A stretch of DNA of 64,000 nucleotides from UBA7985 sp002690455. Lineage in GTDB: Bacteria; Pseudomonadota; Alphaproteobacteria; UBA7985. The translations under genes and the position numbers were made by a program. The notes under the pieces are model-generated. The model worked only from the letters and a program-made list of their open reading frames with translations. It was not told the DNA's origin and did not search any database. The stretch lies in the NCBI GenBank assembly GCA_965662775.1, contig CBFIIW010000002.1, positions 1 to 64,000 of the forward strand. Direction: 5' to 3'. Shown here piece by piece: positions 17,105 through 26,191 of the stretch (position 1 is the stretch's first letter; every line of letters starts with the position of its first letter).

Positions 17105-18121
17105 TTAGGATCTGGGTTCGAAGGCCTGCCCAAGGCTGGCCGGGGCATTCCGTCGGATCATCACCGGGTTGCGGGAGATCAGGACGAGCACCACTACCGG
17201 CACGATATAGGGCAGGGCCGTCAAGAAATAGGATAGTTCGAGCGACATGTTCGAAAAGATTGCCTTCAATCTCGGCTCCAAAGCGAGCACGATGCCGAAA
17301 ATGTAGGCACCAAGGAGCACGCGGCCCGGTCGCCAAGTCGCAAACAGAATCAGTGCAAGGGCGAGCCAGCCCTTGCCGACGGTGATCCCTTCGGTCCATT
17401 TTGGCGCAATCTGGGCGATGACGATGAAGGCGCCGGCGAGGCCGGCCATGGCGCCGCCGAACATGATCGTCAGCATCCGAACAAGGATCACGGGATAGCC
17501 GAGCGCATAGGCCGAATGATGATTTTCGCCCACAGCGCGGACGACCAGCCCGGCGCGGGTATGGCTGAGGAAAAACCAGACCGCTACCAGCATGACAAAA
17601 GAAAATGGCACCAGCAGGTTTTGTCCGAACACCAACGGTCCCAACACCGGCACGGCAGTCCAGCTAGCGGGGAACAGGGCGGGGACTTTCGCGACGATTG
17701 CAGCGGTGTAGTCCACGCCGAAGAAGTTGCCACCCAGCGAGTTGGAAAGGCCGGCGCCAAGGACTGTCAGACCCAGCCCAGCGGCAATGTGGTTGGCGCG
17801 GAAGTGCTGTGTCAGGAACCCGAAGACTGCTGCAGTCGCCGCTCCCACCAGCGCTGCAATCAGGAGTGCCCCGATATACTGCAACTGGTTGACAGAATTA
17901 TCAGAGGCGAAGCAAACTCCGTCCAACTCGAGCGTACAGATCGAGGTCTGCAGCTGATACAGAGCGATGAAACCAGCCAGACCACCGATCAGCATCATGC
18001 CCTCCACCCCGAGGTTGATGACTCCGGATTTCTCCACCACCAGCTCACCGATGGCAGCCAGCAGCAGCGGCGTGGCCAGCAGCATAGAGGCTGCGAGGAT
18101 CTGGATAATCAACAGGCTCAT
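17105..18121 (-). CDS. ABC transporter permease (BMP/nucleoside type)
   Basis: 338 residues, about nine hydrophobic segments, of the BPD_transp_2 family. The conserved stretch VVEKSGVINLGVEGMMLIGG (about 28-47) is diagnostic of the second permease of nucleoside-type importers (YufQ/NupC-like). Its start codon overlaps the stop codon of the preceding permease by one base, so the two are translationally coupled. It forms the heteromeric membrane channel with that neighbour. Confidence 0.92.
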   Translation of the reverse strand: MSLLIIQILAASMLLATPLLLAAIGELVVEKSGVINLGVEGMMLIGGLAGFIALYQLQTSICTLELDGVCFASDNSVNQLQYIGALLIAALVGAATAAVFGFLTQHFRANHIAAGLGLTVLGAGLSNSLGGNFFGVDYTAAIVAKVPALFPASWTAVPVLGPLVFGQNLLVPFSFVMLVAVWFFLSHTRAGLVVRAVGENHHSAYALGYPVILVRMLTIMFGGAMAGLAGAFIVIAQIAPKWTEGITVGKGWLALALILFATWRPGRVLLGAYIFGIVLALEPRLKAIFSNMSLELSYFLTALPYIVPVVVLVLISRNPVMIRRNAPASLGQAFEPRS

Positions 18122-19218
18122 TAAGCGGTCCTTTCGCCAAGAATAGCCTGTGCGCCGAAAACAACCCTATAGCGGCTCAGGAAGGCTGTCCCGAGTACGG
18201 CGAACAGGGCCGTTACCTGCACCAGATCAGCAACAGCATCGTCGACACCGCTGGCCGACTGAACGTAGGTTGCACCGACGTTGACGTAGGAGATCAGGAA
18301 AGCAGCGGCCACGATCCCAAATGGATGTAGTCGACCGAGGAAGGCGATCACGATTGCAGTAAAGCCGAGGCCATTGAGGTAGTTCTCTGACTGGATCAGC
18401 TTACCGGTTTCTGCGCTGAGGTAAATCGCACCGGCAAGGCCTGCCATAGCTCCAGAGATGATAAATGACAGCCAGATTGTCATATTCGGCGAGAAGCCGG
18501 CAAATCGCTGCGCGCGCGGGGTGTTTTGCGCCACGCGCAGGCTGTAGCCGAAGATGGTGAACAGCACCACGAGGGCCAATGCGACAATGGCACCACCGCT
18601 GATCACCACGCCCCAGTGCAGGTCTGTACGCTCAATAATGGAAACAATCTGCAGGCTCTGGTGGATCGGGTCGCTTTCAGCCTGACCAGCCTTGGGGTCG
18701 CCCTTCCACGGGCCTGTGGTGACGTAGTTGAGTACGTTGGCCGCGACGTAAACCAGCATGAGCGAGGTCAGCAACTCGTTGGTGTTGGCAATGACTCGAA
18801 GCGCCGCGGGGATCAGTGCCCACAGCACACCGCCTGCAACGCCAAATGCGAGCATAACCGGCAAAAACCAGACCGTATCCGGCATCCCGCATAACAGGTA
18901 ACCGGCAAAGGCTGCAATCGAGCCGAAGGCAAATTGCCCTTCGGCGCCAATGTTCCATACGTTGGCGCGGAAGCCGATCGATAGCCCAACGGCGATCACA
19001 GCGAGGTAAGATGTCTTCTGCAGCACGAAGCCCCACTGCACCGATGCTGTCCGTGCTTGCCAGGGATAGGTCAGCAGCGTCCAGATATCCGAGAGTGGCT
19101 GTTCCGACATAGCAAGCAATACGACGAAACCCACAACCACGGTCAGCCCCAGCGCGATCAGTAGCGGAAATACGGTAGACCACACGCCGAAGTGCGACCG
19201 GGGGACGAGACGGATCAT
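18121..19218 (-). CDS. ABC transporter permease (BMP/nucleoside type)
   Basis: 365 residues, BPD_transp_2 family, first permease of the pair. The motif FRANVWNIGAEGQFAFGSIAA (split over about 80-100) is typical. The start ATG 19218 has GAGGAG 7 nt upstream and overlaps the ATPase stop by 4 nt (ATGA). A 28-codon longer frame inside the ATPase gene lacks hydrophobic character and was not chosen. Confidence 0.92.
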   Translation of the reverse strand: MIRLVPRSHFGVWSTVFPLLIALGLTVVVGFVVLLAMSEQPLSDIWTLLTYPWQARTASVQWGFVLQKTSYLAVIAVGLSIGFRANVWNIGAEGQFAFGSIAAFAGYLLCGMPDTVWFLPVMLAFGVAGGVLWALIPAALRVIANTNELLTSLMLVYVAANVLNYVTTGPWKGDPKAGQAESDPIHQSLQIVSIIERTDLHWGVVISGGAIVALALVVLFTIFGYSLRVAQNTPRAQRFAGFSPNMTIWLSFIISGAMAGLAGAIYLSAETGKLIQSENYLNGLGFTAIVIAFLGRLHPFGIVAAAFLISYVNVGATYVQSASGVDDAVADLVQVTALFAVLGTAFLSRYRVVFGAQAILGERTA

Positions 19219-20729
19219 GTGGCACGCTCCTCGACTAGGGTTGCGGCGGCCGAACGGTCTGCATCGCCGGCCATGGCCACGCCCAGCGTCTCCGCCGTCC
19301 AATCAGCTGTCGGCCGGGTCGGGGACAGCACGCCGTGATTGAGAACGCACAGCCGGTCGGCGAGCTCGAAGAGCTCGTCCAGATCCTGAGAGATCACCAG
19401 CACCGCCGAACCGGCTTCAGCCAGTGCCTTCAGGCGATCGCGGATGTTGGTCGCTGAACCCATATCTACGCCCCACGTCGGCTGATTGACCACTAGGACA
19501 CTGGGACTTTTGATCAGTTCACGGCCGACGATGAACTTCTGCAGATTGCCACCAGACAGGCTGCTGGCCCGTCCGGTCACCCCGGCGTGGCGTACGTCGT
19601 AGCCTGCACAGATTTCTTCGCTGTGTTCGCGGGTTCTGGTCCAGTCCAACAGGCCCCGTCTCTGAAAGCCTTCGGTCTGGATGTTGGTGAGCAAGGTGTT
19701 GTCAATCAGGCTGAAGTCCGGAACTGCCGCGTGCCCAAGGCGCTCTTCCGGCACAAAGGCTGCGCCCATCACGCGCCGCTCCCCTGGCCCCCTACGGCCT
19801 ATAGTCTGGCCGTGCAGGCTAATGCTGCTTGCTTCGGCCGCCAGCGTCTCGCCGGAGAGAAGAGCATAGAGCGCTTCTTGTCCGTTTCCGGCAACCCCGG
19901 CCACTCCGACGATCTCTCCAGCGGAGACCTGCAGGGACGGGATGCTGACCTCGTCGTTGGTCAGCCCGTCAACCGAAAGTGCCAGCGCGCCAATCCTCTT
20001 CGCCGCTTTCCGTGTCGGCACAGGACGAGTGCCGATCATCATTTCAGCGATTTCTTCAGCCGATTTCTCTGCTGGCACACAGGTTGCAACAACTTTGCCC
20101 CCACGCAGGATCGTCGCGCGGTTACATAGTGCCCGGACCTCATTCAACTTGTGCGAAATGAACACCAGGCCGCGGCCTTCGTCGCGCAGCAGGCGCAAGG
20201 TCGCAAACAGGGCTTCGGCTTCCCGCGGGGTCAGCACCGAGGTGGGCTCATCAAGGATCAGTAGCTGTGGCTCGCCCAGGAGCGCGCGGACAATCTCGAT
20301 CCGTTGCTTTTCGCCGGCAGACAGCGTGAACACCAGGGCATCTGGGTTGAGCGGTAGACCATACTTTTCGGAGGTCTCGCGGATGCTGTCACGCTGGCTC
20401 GCATCGAAATCCCGGCCCAGGCCCAGGGCGACGTTCTCGCCCACCGACATGCCATCAAAGACCGCGAAGTGTTGGTGCACCATACCAATGCCCAGCGCTT
20501 TAGAAGCTTGCGGCGACGCGATAGCAGTTTCTTGATCTTTCCACACGATACGGCCAGCGTCGGGCTTCGTTTGTCCGGAAAGTACCTTCATTAGCGTGGA
20601 TTTTCCGGCGCCATTTTCACCCAACAGGGCATGGATCTCACCTGGCTTTACGTCAAAGTCCACGGCGTCATTAGCCAGGACGCCGGGGTAGGCCTTGGTT
20701 ATCTGCTCGAGCGAAAGAAGACCCTTCAT
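19215..20729 (-). CDS. ABC transporter ATP-binding protein, duplicated ABC domains
   Basis: 504 residues with two ATPase modules. The first has Walker A GENGAGKST (about 38-46), signature LSAGEKQRIEI and Walker B LLILDEPTSVL. The second keeps a degenerate Walker A region (GVAGNGQEALYALL), the signature LSGGNLQKFIVGRE and VLVVNQPTWGVD, where Glu of Walker B is replaced. This asymmetric layout is normal for sugar/nucleoside-type importers. It is the first gene of the four-gene operon and has its own upstream region shared with the divergent EamA gene. Confidence 0.93.
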   Translation of the reverse strand: MKGLLSLEQITKAYPGVLANDAVDFDVKPGEIHALLGENGAGKSTLMKVLSGQTKPDAGRIVWKDQETAIASPQASKALGIGMVHQHFAVFDGMSVGENVALGLGRDFDASQRDSIRETSEKYGLPLNPDALVFTLSAGEKQRIEIVRALLGEPQLLILDEPTSVLTPREAEALFATLRLLRDEGRGLVFISHKLNEVRALCNRATILRGGKVVATCVPAEKSAEEIAEMMIGTRPVPTRKAAKRIGALALSVDGLTNDEVSIPSLQVSAGEIVGVAGVAGNGQEALYALLSGETLAAEASSISLHGQTIGRRGPGERRVMGAAFVPEERLGHAAVPDFSLIDNTLLTNIQTEGFQRRGLLDWTRTREHSEEICAGYDVRHAGVTGRASSLSGGNLQKFIVGRELIKSPSVLVVNQPTWGVDMGSATNIRDRLKALAEAGSAVLVISQDLDELFELADRLCVLNHGVLSPTRPTADWTAETLGVAMAGDADRSAAATLVEERAT

Positions 20730-20864
20730 TCCTGAGCTTCGCCTTTTCTGACAACTGAGTATGTCCGAGGCTATAGCCCAGCAATTATCAATATGCGAGT
20801 GCCTGCCTGTGGATTTATTGGGGGTTTCCCCCCGTCCGTGCGGACGAAGAAAGGGGATATCACA

Positions 20865-20948
20865 ATGTCAGAAAATCGAATACACGTCTCGGGTTACGGA
20901 TCTGTCCGGCGCTTTTTTCCGCGCTTCGAGATAGACCCTGAGGAGTAG
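20865..20948 (+). CDS. 27-residue small ORF directly upstream of the EamA transporter gene
   Basis: ATG 20865 follows AAGGGG at 8 nt, a good ribosome-binding site. The frame of 27 codons ends TAG at 20946-20948, one base before the ATG of the transporter. The last codons (GAGGAG) are themselves the Shine-Dalgarno sequence of the transporter, so its translation could be coupled to this peptide. The peptide (MSENRIHV...FEIDPEE) has an aromatic/basic middle (RRFFPRF) and an acidic tail, with no family known to me. It could be a leader peptide or an artefact of an A/G-rich 5' region. Confidence 0.45.
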   Translation: MSENRIHVSGYGSVRRFFPRFEIDPEE

Positions 20949-20949
20949 T

Positions 20950-21873
20950 ATGAATCCCCGCTTCCTTGGCTACGGCTTTGCCGTGCTTGGCGTATCAATC
21001 ATCTCGCCAGACTCTGCATTGATTCGCAAAGTGGGTATGGATCCGGCTGCGCTGCTGTTCTGGCGCGGTTTTGGAATTTTTGTGGTTTCGGCCTCGTTGT
21101 CTGTGCTCTGGTACCGGGGAAGACTATGGTCCTACTTCACTGAGTCCGGGGTGCTGGGTCTGCTGATTGCCCTGTTTTTTTTCATCTCCACCTGTTCGTT
21201 TGTCTACTCGGCGGTGACGCTCAATCCTATCATCCTACTGATTTTCGTGGCGCTAGGCCCGGTATCGGGTGCGGTGTTTTCAATCATTCTGCTCCGCGAG
21301 CCGCCCCGACCGTCAGTCTGGATTGCCATCGGTCTTTCATTCCTTGGAATGGCTGTCGTTGTGGGCGGAGAGATGCACAGCGCTGGCACCATTGCCCAGC
21401 TGCGCGCGGGCGAACAACCGAACCTGCCCGGACCTTTGAGCATACTGGCCCTGATCTTTGTCCCGACCCTGCTGGGCTTGGGCTTCACGCTGGCCCGAAA
21501 GCTCAAGCAGCCCAACATCTGGCCCTCTAATGCCCTTGCCGGGGTCATGGCCATGGCAATTATGCCCTTCATCGCGCCGTCGCTTACAGTGCCCAGCGGC
21601 ATTTTCTGGGAATTCTGGTTTTTGATAATTTTCGTCTCTGGTTTCAGCTTTATCCTGATCACGCTGGCACCAAGGTTCATTTCTTCGGCCGAAACCAGCC
21701 TTGTATTCCTGCTTGAAACCGTAATCGGCTCGCTTTGGATTTGGGGGCTTTTGGGACAGCGGCCCGAGGGGCACGAAATCGCCGGGGGTGCGGTGGTCAC
21801 GCTGGCGGTCCTTGTCGTGGTGATGACGGCTGCGCGGCAAAAACCGGTGCCGCCTTCTAAACCGCGGCCCTAG
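20950..21873 (+). CDS. DMT superfamily (EamA) transporter
   Basis: 307 residues with ten predicted membrane segments in two five-helix EamA repeats, starting with GYGFAVLGVSIISPDSALIRK and ending in a cytoplasmic basic tail. The second repeat contains FISSAETSLVFLLETVIGSLW, a typical EamA repeat-2 motif. These are exporters or permeases of amino acids and other metabolites; the substrate is unknown. The GAGGAG ribosome site lies inside the preceding small ORF. It is convergent with pdxA (12 nt apart). Confidence 0.88.
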   Translation: MNPRFLGYGFAVLGVSIISPDSALIRKVGMDPAALLFWRGFGIFVVSASLSVLWYRGRLWSYFTESGVLGLLIALFFFISTCSFVYSAVTLNPIILLIFVALGPVSGAVFSIILLREPPRPSVWIAIGLSFLGMAVVVGGEMHSAGTIAQLRAGEQPNLPGPLSILALIFVPTLLGLGFTLARKLKQPNIWPSNALAGVMAMAIMPFIAPSLTVPSGIFWEFWFLIIFVSGFSFILITLAPRFISSAETSLVFLLETVIGSLWIWGLLGQRPEGHEIAGGAVVTLAVLVVVMTAARQKPVPPSKPRP

Positions 21874-21885
21874 ACGCAGCGCCAT

Positions 21886-22869
21886 TCAATCCACGCCCTG
21901 ATCTCGCAGCTGAAGAGCCATCCGAAAGGCTGCGAGCAGGCTTGCCGGGTCCGCCATTCCCTTGCCTGCGATGTTAAAGGCTGTGCCGTGATCGGGTGAT
22001 GTCCGAATGAACGGCAGGCCAAGGGTTACGTTCACCCCGTCCGCCAATCCGAGATATTTCACCGGGATTAGTCCCTGATCATGGTACTGGGCGACGACAA
22101 TGTCGAACTCACCCGTCCGTGCAGCCATGAACACCGTATCACCGGGCCAGGGGCCACTGGCGTCGATGCCTTCACGCCGCGCGGCGTCAATCGCCGGGGC
22201 AATTTCGCGGGCATCTTCATCGCCGAACAGCCCACCTTCGCCAGCGTGCGGGTTGAGGCCCGCAACCGCAACCCGCGGCGTTGCAACGCCCAGCGCTCGT
22301 GCGCCCCGATGCGCATGGCGGATGGTGCGCAGCACCGCTTCGCGTGTCACCATCTCGACCGCTCGACTCAAAGGCACGTGGATCGACGTCAGCACGGTAC
22401 GAATGTCGCGGTTGGCCAGCATCATGGCTACGTCGCTTTCGCCGCTGAGGTCGGCCAGCATTTCGGTGTGGCCGAGGTAGGGAACTTCTGCGGCGGCGAA
22501 GGCCTCCTTGTGGATCGGGGCTGTCACCAGACCTGAGAGCCAGCCCGACAAGCACAGGTCGATCCCGCAGTGGATAGCGGCATAGGCGGCTTCGCCGGCG
22601 CGGCGGGAGACCTGTCCGATCGCAACAGCCGCCGCCTCCGGTCCCGCAGCGATCACGCCGACGGAACCGGGTTCGGGGGCTTGCGCTGGCGTTTCCAGCG
22701 TGTCGATCCGGAGGCTCAGACCAGCCTGTTCAGCCGCCCGGGCCAGAACCAGTGGGTCGCCCAGTACCAGCGGACGTTCCGGTAGATCCGTCCGCGCCAG
22801 CAGTCGGGCGCAGATCTCCGGGCCTATGCCGGCCGGGTCGCCGAGGGTTAGGCCCAGCGGCTGCGTCAT
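21886..22869 (-). CDS. pdxA: 4-hydroxythreonine-4-phosphate dehydrogenase PdxA
   Basis: 327 residues. It begins with the family signature LTLGDPAGIGPEI, and has the zinc/substrate histidines in GHTEMLADL (about 134) and NPHAGEGGLFGDED, plus VAQYHDQGLIPVKYLG near 258-273. It catalyses NAD-dependent oxidation of 4-phosphohydroxythreonine in the DXP-dependent pyridoxal phosphate pathway, in the cytosol. Its ATG overlaps the stop of the Do protease gene by 4 nt, so they form one operon. In many relatives pdxA instead follows surA. Confidence 0.95.
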   Translation of the reverse strand: MTQPLGLTLGDPAGIGPEICARLLARTDLPERPLVLGDPLVLARAAEQAGLSLRIDTLETPAQAPEPGSVGVIAAGPEAAAVAIGQVSRRAGEAAYAAIHCGIDLCLSGWLSGLVTAPIHKEAFAAAEVPYLGHTEMLADLSGESDVAMMLANRDIRTVLTSIHVPLSRAVEMVTREAVLRTIRHAHRGARALGVATPRVAVAGLNPHAGEGGLFGDEDAREIAPAIDAARREGIDASGPWPGDTVFMAARTGEFDIVVAQYHDQGLIPVKYLGLADGVNVTLGLPFIRTSPDHGTAFNIAGKGMADPASLLAAFRMALQLRDQGVD

Positions 22870-24311
22870 GACCGGAAAACGATGCGAATTGTAATCGCCC
22901 GCCCACCTCGTTCAATCGTGAACGACCAGCGCGGTGAATTCGCCGAGGCGAGGACATCCTCGATGTCTTCGACCGTCTCGACGCTAACGCGATTGACCGT
23001 GCGGATGATGTCACCGACAGCAAAGCCCTGACGGCTCGCGGTCGAGCCTCTCGGTGCTTCGGAGATGACCACACCGGTCCAGTTTCCAGGCATGTCGAGG
23101 TCTTGTGCTGCGGCTGGAGAGAGGTTGACGACTGTCGCGCCTTCCAGCGGGCTGGGCTCCGCGAGCAAGGTCGGATTGCGCGGGGGGACTTCCGGCGGGG
23201 CGTCGAGCTGCAGCGTCACTTCCCGCACAGCACCATCGCGCAGGATTCGGGTTTTCATGACTTCACCCACCCGGCTGGCGGCAATCGCGTAGCGCATTTC
23301 ATCGAAATTGTTGATTGTCTCACCGTCCAGCCCGAGGATGACGTCCCCGGTCTGCAATCCGGCAGAGAAAGCGGGTGAGGGTTCGTAAACATCATCGATC
23401 AGAAAGCCGCCCTGGTCATCGAGCTTGAGCACGCGGGCCATGCGTTCGGTCACGGTTTCCCCCGTCACCCCAAGCCACGGGCGAATTACCGTGCCGCCGC
23501 CCTCTTCCAGCGCGCGGACGGTATTGGCAACGAAGTTGGCCGGGATCGCAAACCCCACGCCGGCAGAGGTGCCGCTACCGCTGAAAATCGCAGTATTGAT
23601 GCCGATTACGTCGCCGTTCATGTCGATCAGCGCACCGCCCGAATTCCCCGGATTGATCGCCGCGTCGGTTTGAATGAAGCTGCCGACCTCAGTGACGCCG
23701 GTTCCCGTCCGGGCCAGCGCTGAAACGATGCCCATGGTTGTTGTCTGACCGACGCCGAAGGGGTTGCCGATTGCCAGCACTAGATCGCCGATCTCAACAC
23801 TGTCAGAATCGCCGAAGCGCAGGAAGGGCAAGCTACCATCACCGGGATCAACCTGCAGCAAGGCCAGATCAGCCGCGCTGTCAGTGAACAGAACTTCCGC
23901 GTTAAATTCCCGGCCATCGGTCAGTTCGACTTCGACCTCCGTACCGTCGCGGATCACGTGGTAGTTGGTTACCACCAGTCCCTCGCTTGACAGGATCACA
24001 CCCGAGCCTAAGGCGGTCTCGATCTTTTCAGTCTGACCGCCACCAAATGGCGCGTTAAAGAACTCATCACCGAACAGAGCCATGGGGGACCGCGCGATTT
24101 CAGCACGGGTGAAGATATTAACCACCGCAGGGGCGGTCGCCCTGACCAGCGGTGCAAAAGACAACTGGATCTGTACGGCCGAATCCGGGACGGTCCGCCC
24201 CGCAGCCACCGAGCCCGCTGACTGTTGGCTGGTCTGAGCTAGCGCAGCGGGCTGAAGCGTCACCAGACCCAGAGCGGTGATCAGGGTGGCAACAACGAGC
24301 CTGAGTTTCAA
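22866..24311 (-). CDS. Do/HtrA family serine protease with two PDZ domains
   Basis: 481 residues with a TTG start at 24311: AAAGGAG sits 6 nt upstream, and the next residues (KLRLVVATLITALGLVTLQPAALA) form a clean signal peptide. An upstream in-frame extension would precede that signal and is unlikely. The protease domain has His in TNYHVIRDGTEV, Asp in DSAADLALL and Ser in NPGNSGGALID. PDZ1 starts near PWLGVTGETV and PDZ2 near GNWTGVVISE. It is a periplasmic quality-control protease/chaperone. It overlaps pdxA by 4 nt, the position often held by the chaperone surA. A second Do protease lies at 40743. Confidence 0.93.
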   Translation of the reverse strand: MKLRLVVATLITALGLVTLQPAALAQTSQQSAGSVAAGRTVPDSAVQIQLSFAPLVRATAPAVVNIFTRAEIARSPMALFGDEFFNAPFGGGQTEKIETALGSGVILSSEGLVVTNYHVIRDGTEVEVELTDGREFNAEVLFTDSAADLALLQVDPGDGSLPFLRFGDSDSVEIGDLVLAIGNPFGVGQTTTMGIVSALARTGTGVTEVGSFIQTDAAINPGNSGGALIDMNGDVIGINTAIFSGSGTSAGVGFAIPANFVANTVRALEEGGGTVIRPWLGVTGETVTERMARVLKLDDQGGFLIDDVYEPSPAFSAGLQTGDVILGLDGETINNFDEMRYAIAASRVGEVMKTRILRDGAVREVTLQLDAPPEVPPRNPTLLAEPSPLEGATVVNLSPAAAQDLDMPGNWTGVVISEAPRGSTASRQGFAVGDIIRTVNRVSVETVEDIEDVLASANSPRWSFTIERGGRAITIRIVFRS

Positions 24312-24545
24312 AGCAATCTCCTTTGGGATATTTGGCGACAAGGCTGGGGTCAGCATCAAGACCAAGACCCGCTTCCCTGAGTGATTTGGCACCGGGGTCG
24401 CACGCTGGAAAGGTTGAAATATGGCAGAATTGGCGCGGTTTGTTCAGAAATACGCGATTTGACACATCTGAAGCCGTCTCGCCCTTTCCCTATTCCCCTT
24501 TTTCGCCAAGTTTCAGGAAACACTGATAAATAGGGAAAACTGGCC

Positions 24546-24860
24546 ATGACTCTCTTTCAAGACCCCGCCCGCCTGATCGTCCTGGTGCTCTCAGTCGTGA
24601 TGCTCGGTATCGTTGGCTATGGGTTTGCCGCAGGCAATCTCGACAGCTTCCTCGCTGACCTTGCCAGCGAAGCATGGAATCAAGTGACCCTCGCGGACCT
24701 TTACATCTCGTTCTGGCTAATGAGCGTGGTGATGTTTGTCTTCAGCCCACGGAAGTGGACCGCGCTGCCCTGGATCGTTGCCATCAATTTCATCGGCAGC
24801 CCCGTTTTCGGCCTTTGGCTCTTGCTTAATCTACCGAGACTGCGCAAAGCCATGGCATGA
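24546..24860 (+). CDS. Small membrane protein of unknown function
   Basis: 104 residues with three hydrophobic segments (about 8-30, 50-66, 73-94) and a basic C-terminus (RLRKAMA). The layout recalls DUF2834/DUF1475-type membrane proteins, but I cannot assign it firmly. Its stop overlaps the rarA start by 4 nt (ATGA), so it is the first gene of the rarA-crcB operon. Confidence 0.7.
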   Translation: MTLFQDPARLIVLVLSVVMLGIVGYGFAAGNLDSFLADLASEAWNQVTLADLYISFWLMSVVMFVFSPRKWTALPWIVAINFIGSPVFGLWLLLNLPRLRKAMA

Positions 24861-26191
24861 CCCAAAGCCTTTTCAGCCACGGCATCCCGGATCAGCGACC
24901 GCTTGCCGACCGCCTGCGCCCGACTCGTTTCGACGACGTGGTGGGCCAGCGTGGGTTGCTTGCGCCTGACGCGCCTTTGCGCCGTATGGTGGAACAGGAT
25001 CGACTGGTATCTTCAATTCTTTGGGGCCCTCCGGGCTGTGGAAAGACAACTCTGGCGCGACTGATGGCGGAGATCGGCGCGTTCCACTTCGAGCAGATTT
25101 CAGCAATTTTTGCCGGTGTGGCAGACCTGAAGAAGGTCTTTGAGGGTGCGCGGGCGCGGCGGCGGGACGGTCGGCAGACCTTGCTGTTCGTCGACGAGAT
25201 CCATCGATTTAACAAATCTCAACAGGACAGCTTTTTGCCTGTGGTGGAAGACGGCACCATCATTCTGCTCGGCGCCACCACTGAAAATCCATCGTTCGAG
25301 CTGAACGCCGCGTTGCTCTCACGCTGTCAGGTACTGGTGTTGGAGCGGCTAGAGGCATCAGACCTCGATGAACTGCTGATCCGGGCGGAAACCAGCGAAG
25401 ATCGAACCCTGCCCGTGGAGCCCGAAGCGCGGGCGACGCTGTGTGCGCTGGCCGACGGAGATGGGCGCTATTTGCTCAATCTGGCCGAGCAGATCTGGGC
25501 CTCGACCAGTCCGGGGACTAGGCTCGATGAAGCCGGATTACTCAAGGTCGTCCAGCGCAGGCGACCGGTTTATGACAAGGGACAAGATAGCCACTACAAT
25601 CTTATTTCCGCGCTTCACAAATCCTTGCGCGGCTCCGATGCGGATGCTGCGCTCTACTGGTTTGAGCGGATGCTCGCTGGTGGGGAAGACCCCAACTATA
25701 TCGCCCGAAGGCTGGCCCGCTTCGCCGTTGAAGACATTGGCCTTGCCGATCCGCAGGCCATGGCTCACACCCTCAATGCTTGGCAGGTCTACGAGCGTCT
25801 CGGCAGCCCAGAGGGTGATTTGGCGCTGGCCAATTCCGTGCTGTATCTGGCGACCGCGCCAAAATCCAACGCCGCCTATGTCGCGCACAAGGCCGGACTG
25901 GCCGCCGCGCGCGACACCGGATCCCTTCCCCCCCCGAAAACCATTCTCAACGCCCCGACTGCGATGATGAAGACCTTGGGCTACGGTGCAGACTACAGCT
26001 ACGATCACGACGCCGAAGACGGCTTTTCGGGGCAGGACTATTTCCCTGAGGGCATGAATCGGGAACAGTTTTATCGTCCCGTGGAACGCGGCTTTGAGCG
26101 TGATATCCGCAAGCGACTGGAATACTGGGCGCGTCTGCGTGAGCGCCGTACTCAGACCGAAGACGGGACCGAAGGGGAGGCTTCATCATGA
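24857..26191 (+). CDS. rarA: Replication-associated recombination protein A (RarA/MgsA)
   Basis: 444 residues, AAA+ ATPase. Walker A is GPPGCGKTT (57-65), Walker B is LLFVDEIHRF (about 108-117), and sensor 1 GATTENPSFELN follows. The C-terminal region carries the MgsA tetramerisation block (HYNLISALHKSLRGSDADAALYWFERML). RarA acts with SSB at stalled replication forks and is related to eukaryotic WRNIP1. Four-base overlaps link it to the membrane protein before and crcB after. Confidence 0.95.
   Translation: MTQSLFSHGIPDQRPLADRLRPTRFDDVVGQRGLLAPDAPLRRMVEQDRLVSSILWGPPGCGKTTLARLMAEIGAFHFEQISAIFAGVADLKKVFEGARARRRDGRQTLLFVDEIHRFNKSQQDSFLPVVEDGTIILLGATTENPSFELNAALLSRCQVLVLERLEASDLDELLIRAETSEDRTLPVEPEARATLCALADGDGRYLLNLAEQIWASTSPGTRLDEAGLLKVVQRRRPVYDKGQDSHYNLISALHKSLRGSDADAALYWFERMLAGGEDPNYIARRLARFAVEDIGLADPQAMAHTLNAWQVYERLGSPEGDLALANSVLYLATAPKSNAAYVAHKAGLAAARDTGSLPPPKTILNAPTAMMKTLGYGADYSYDHDAEDGFSGQDYFPEGMNREQFYRPVERGFERDIRKRLEYWARLRERRTQTEDGTEGEASS

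Noticed and set aside
24440..24545. TTGACA at 24459-24464 as a promoter of the small membrane protein gene
   Set aside because: No acceptable -10 hexamer lies at 16-18 nt.
26100..26190. Fluoride riboswitch before crcB
   Set aside because: The upstream DNA is rarA coding sequence and crcB starts by a 4-nt overlap.
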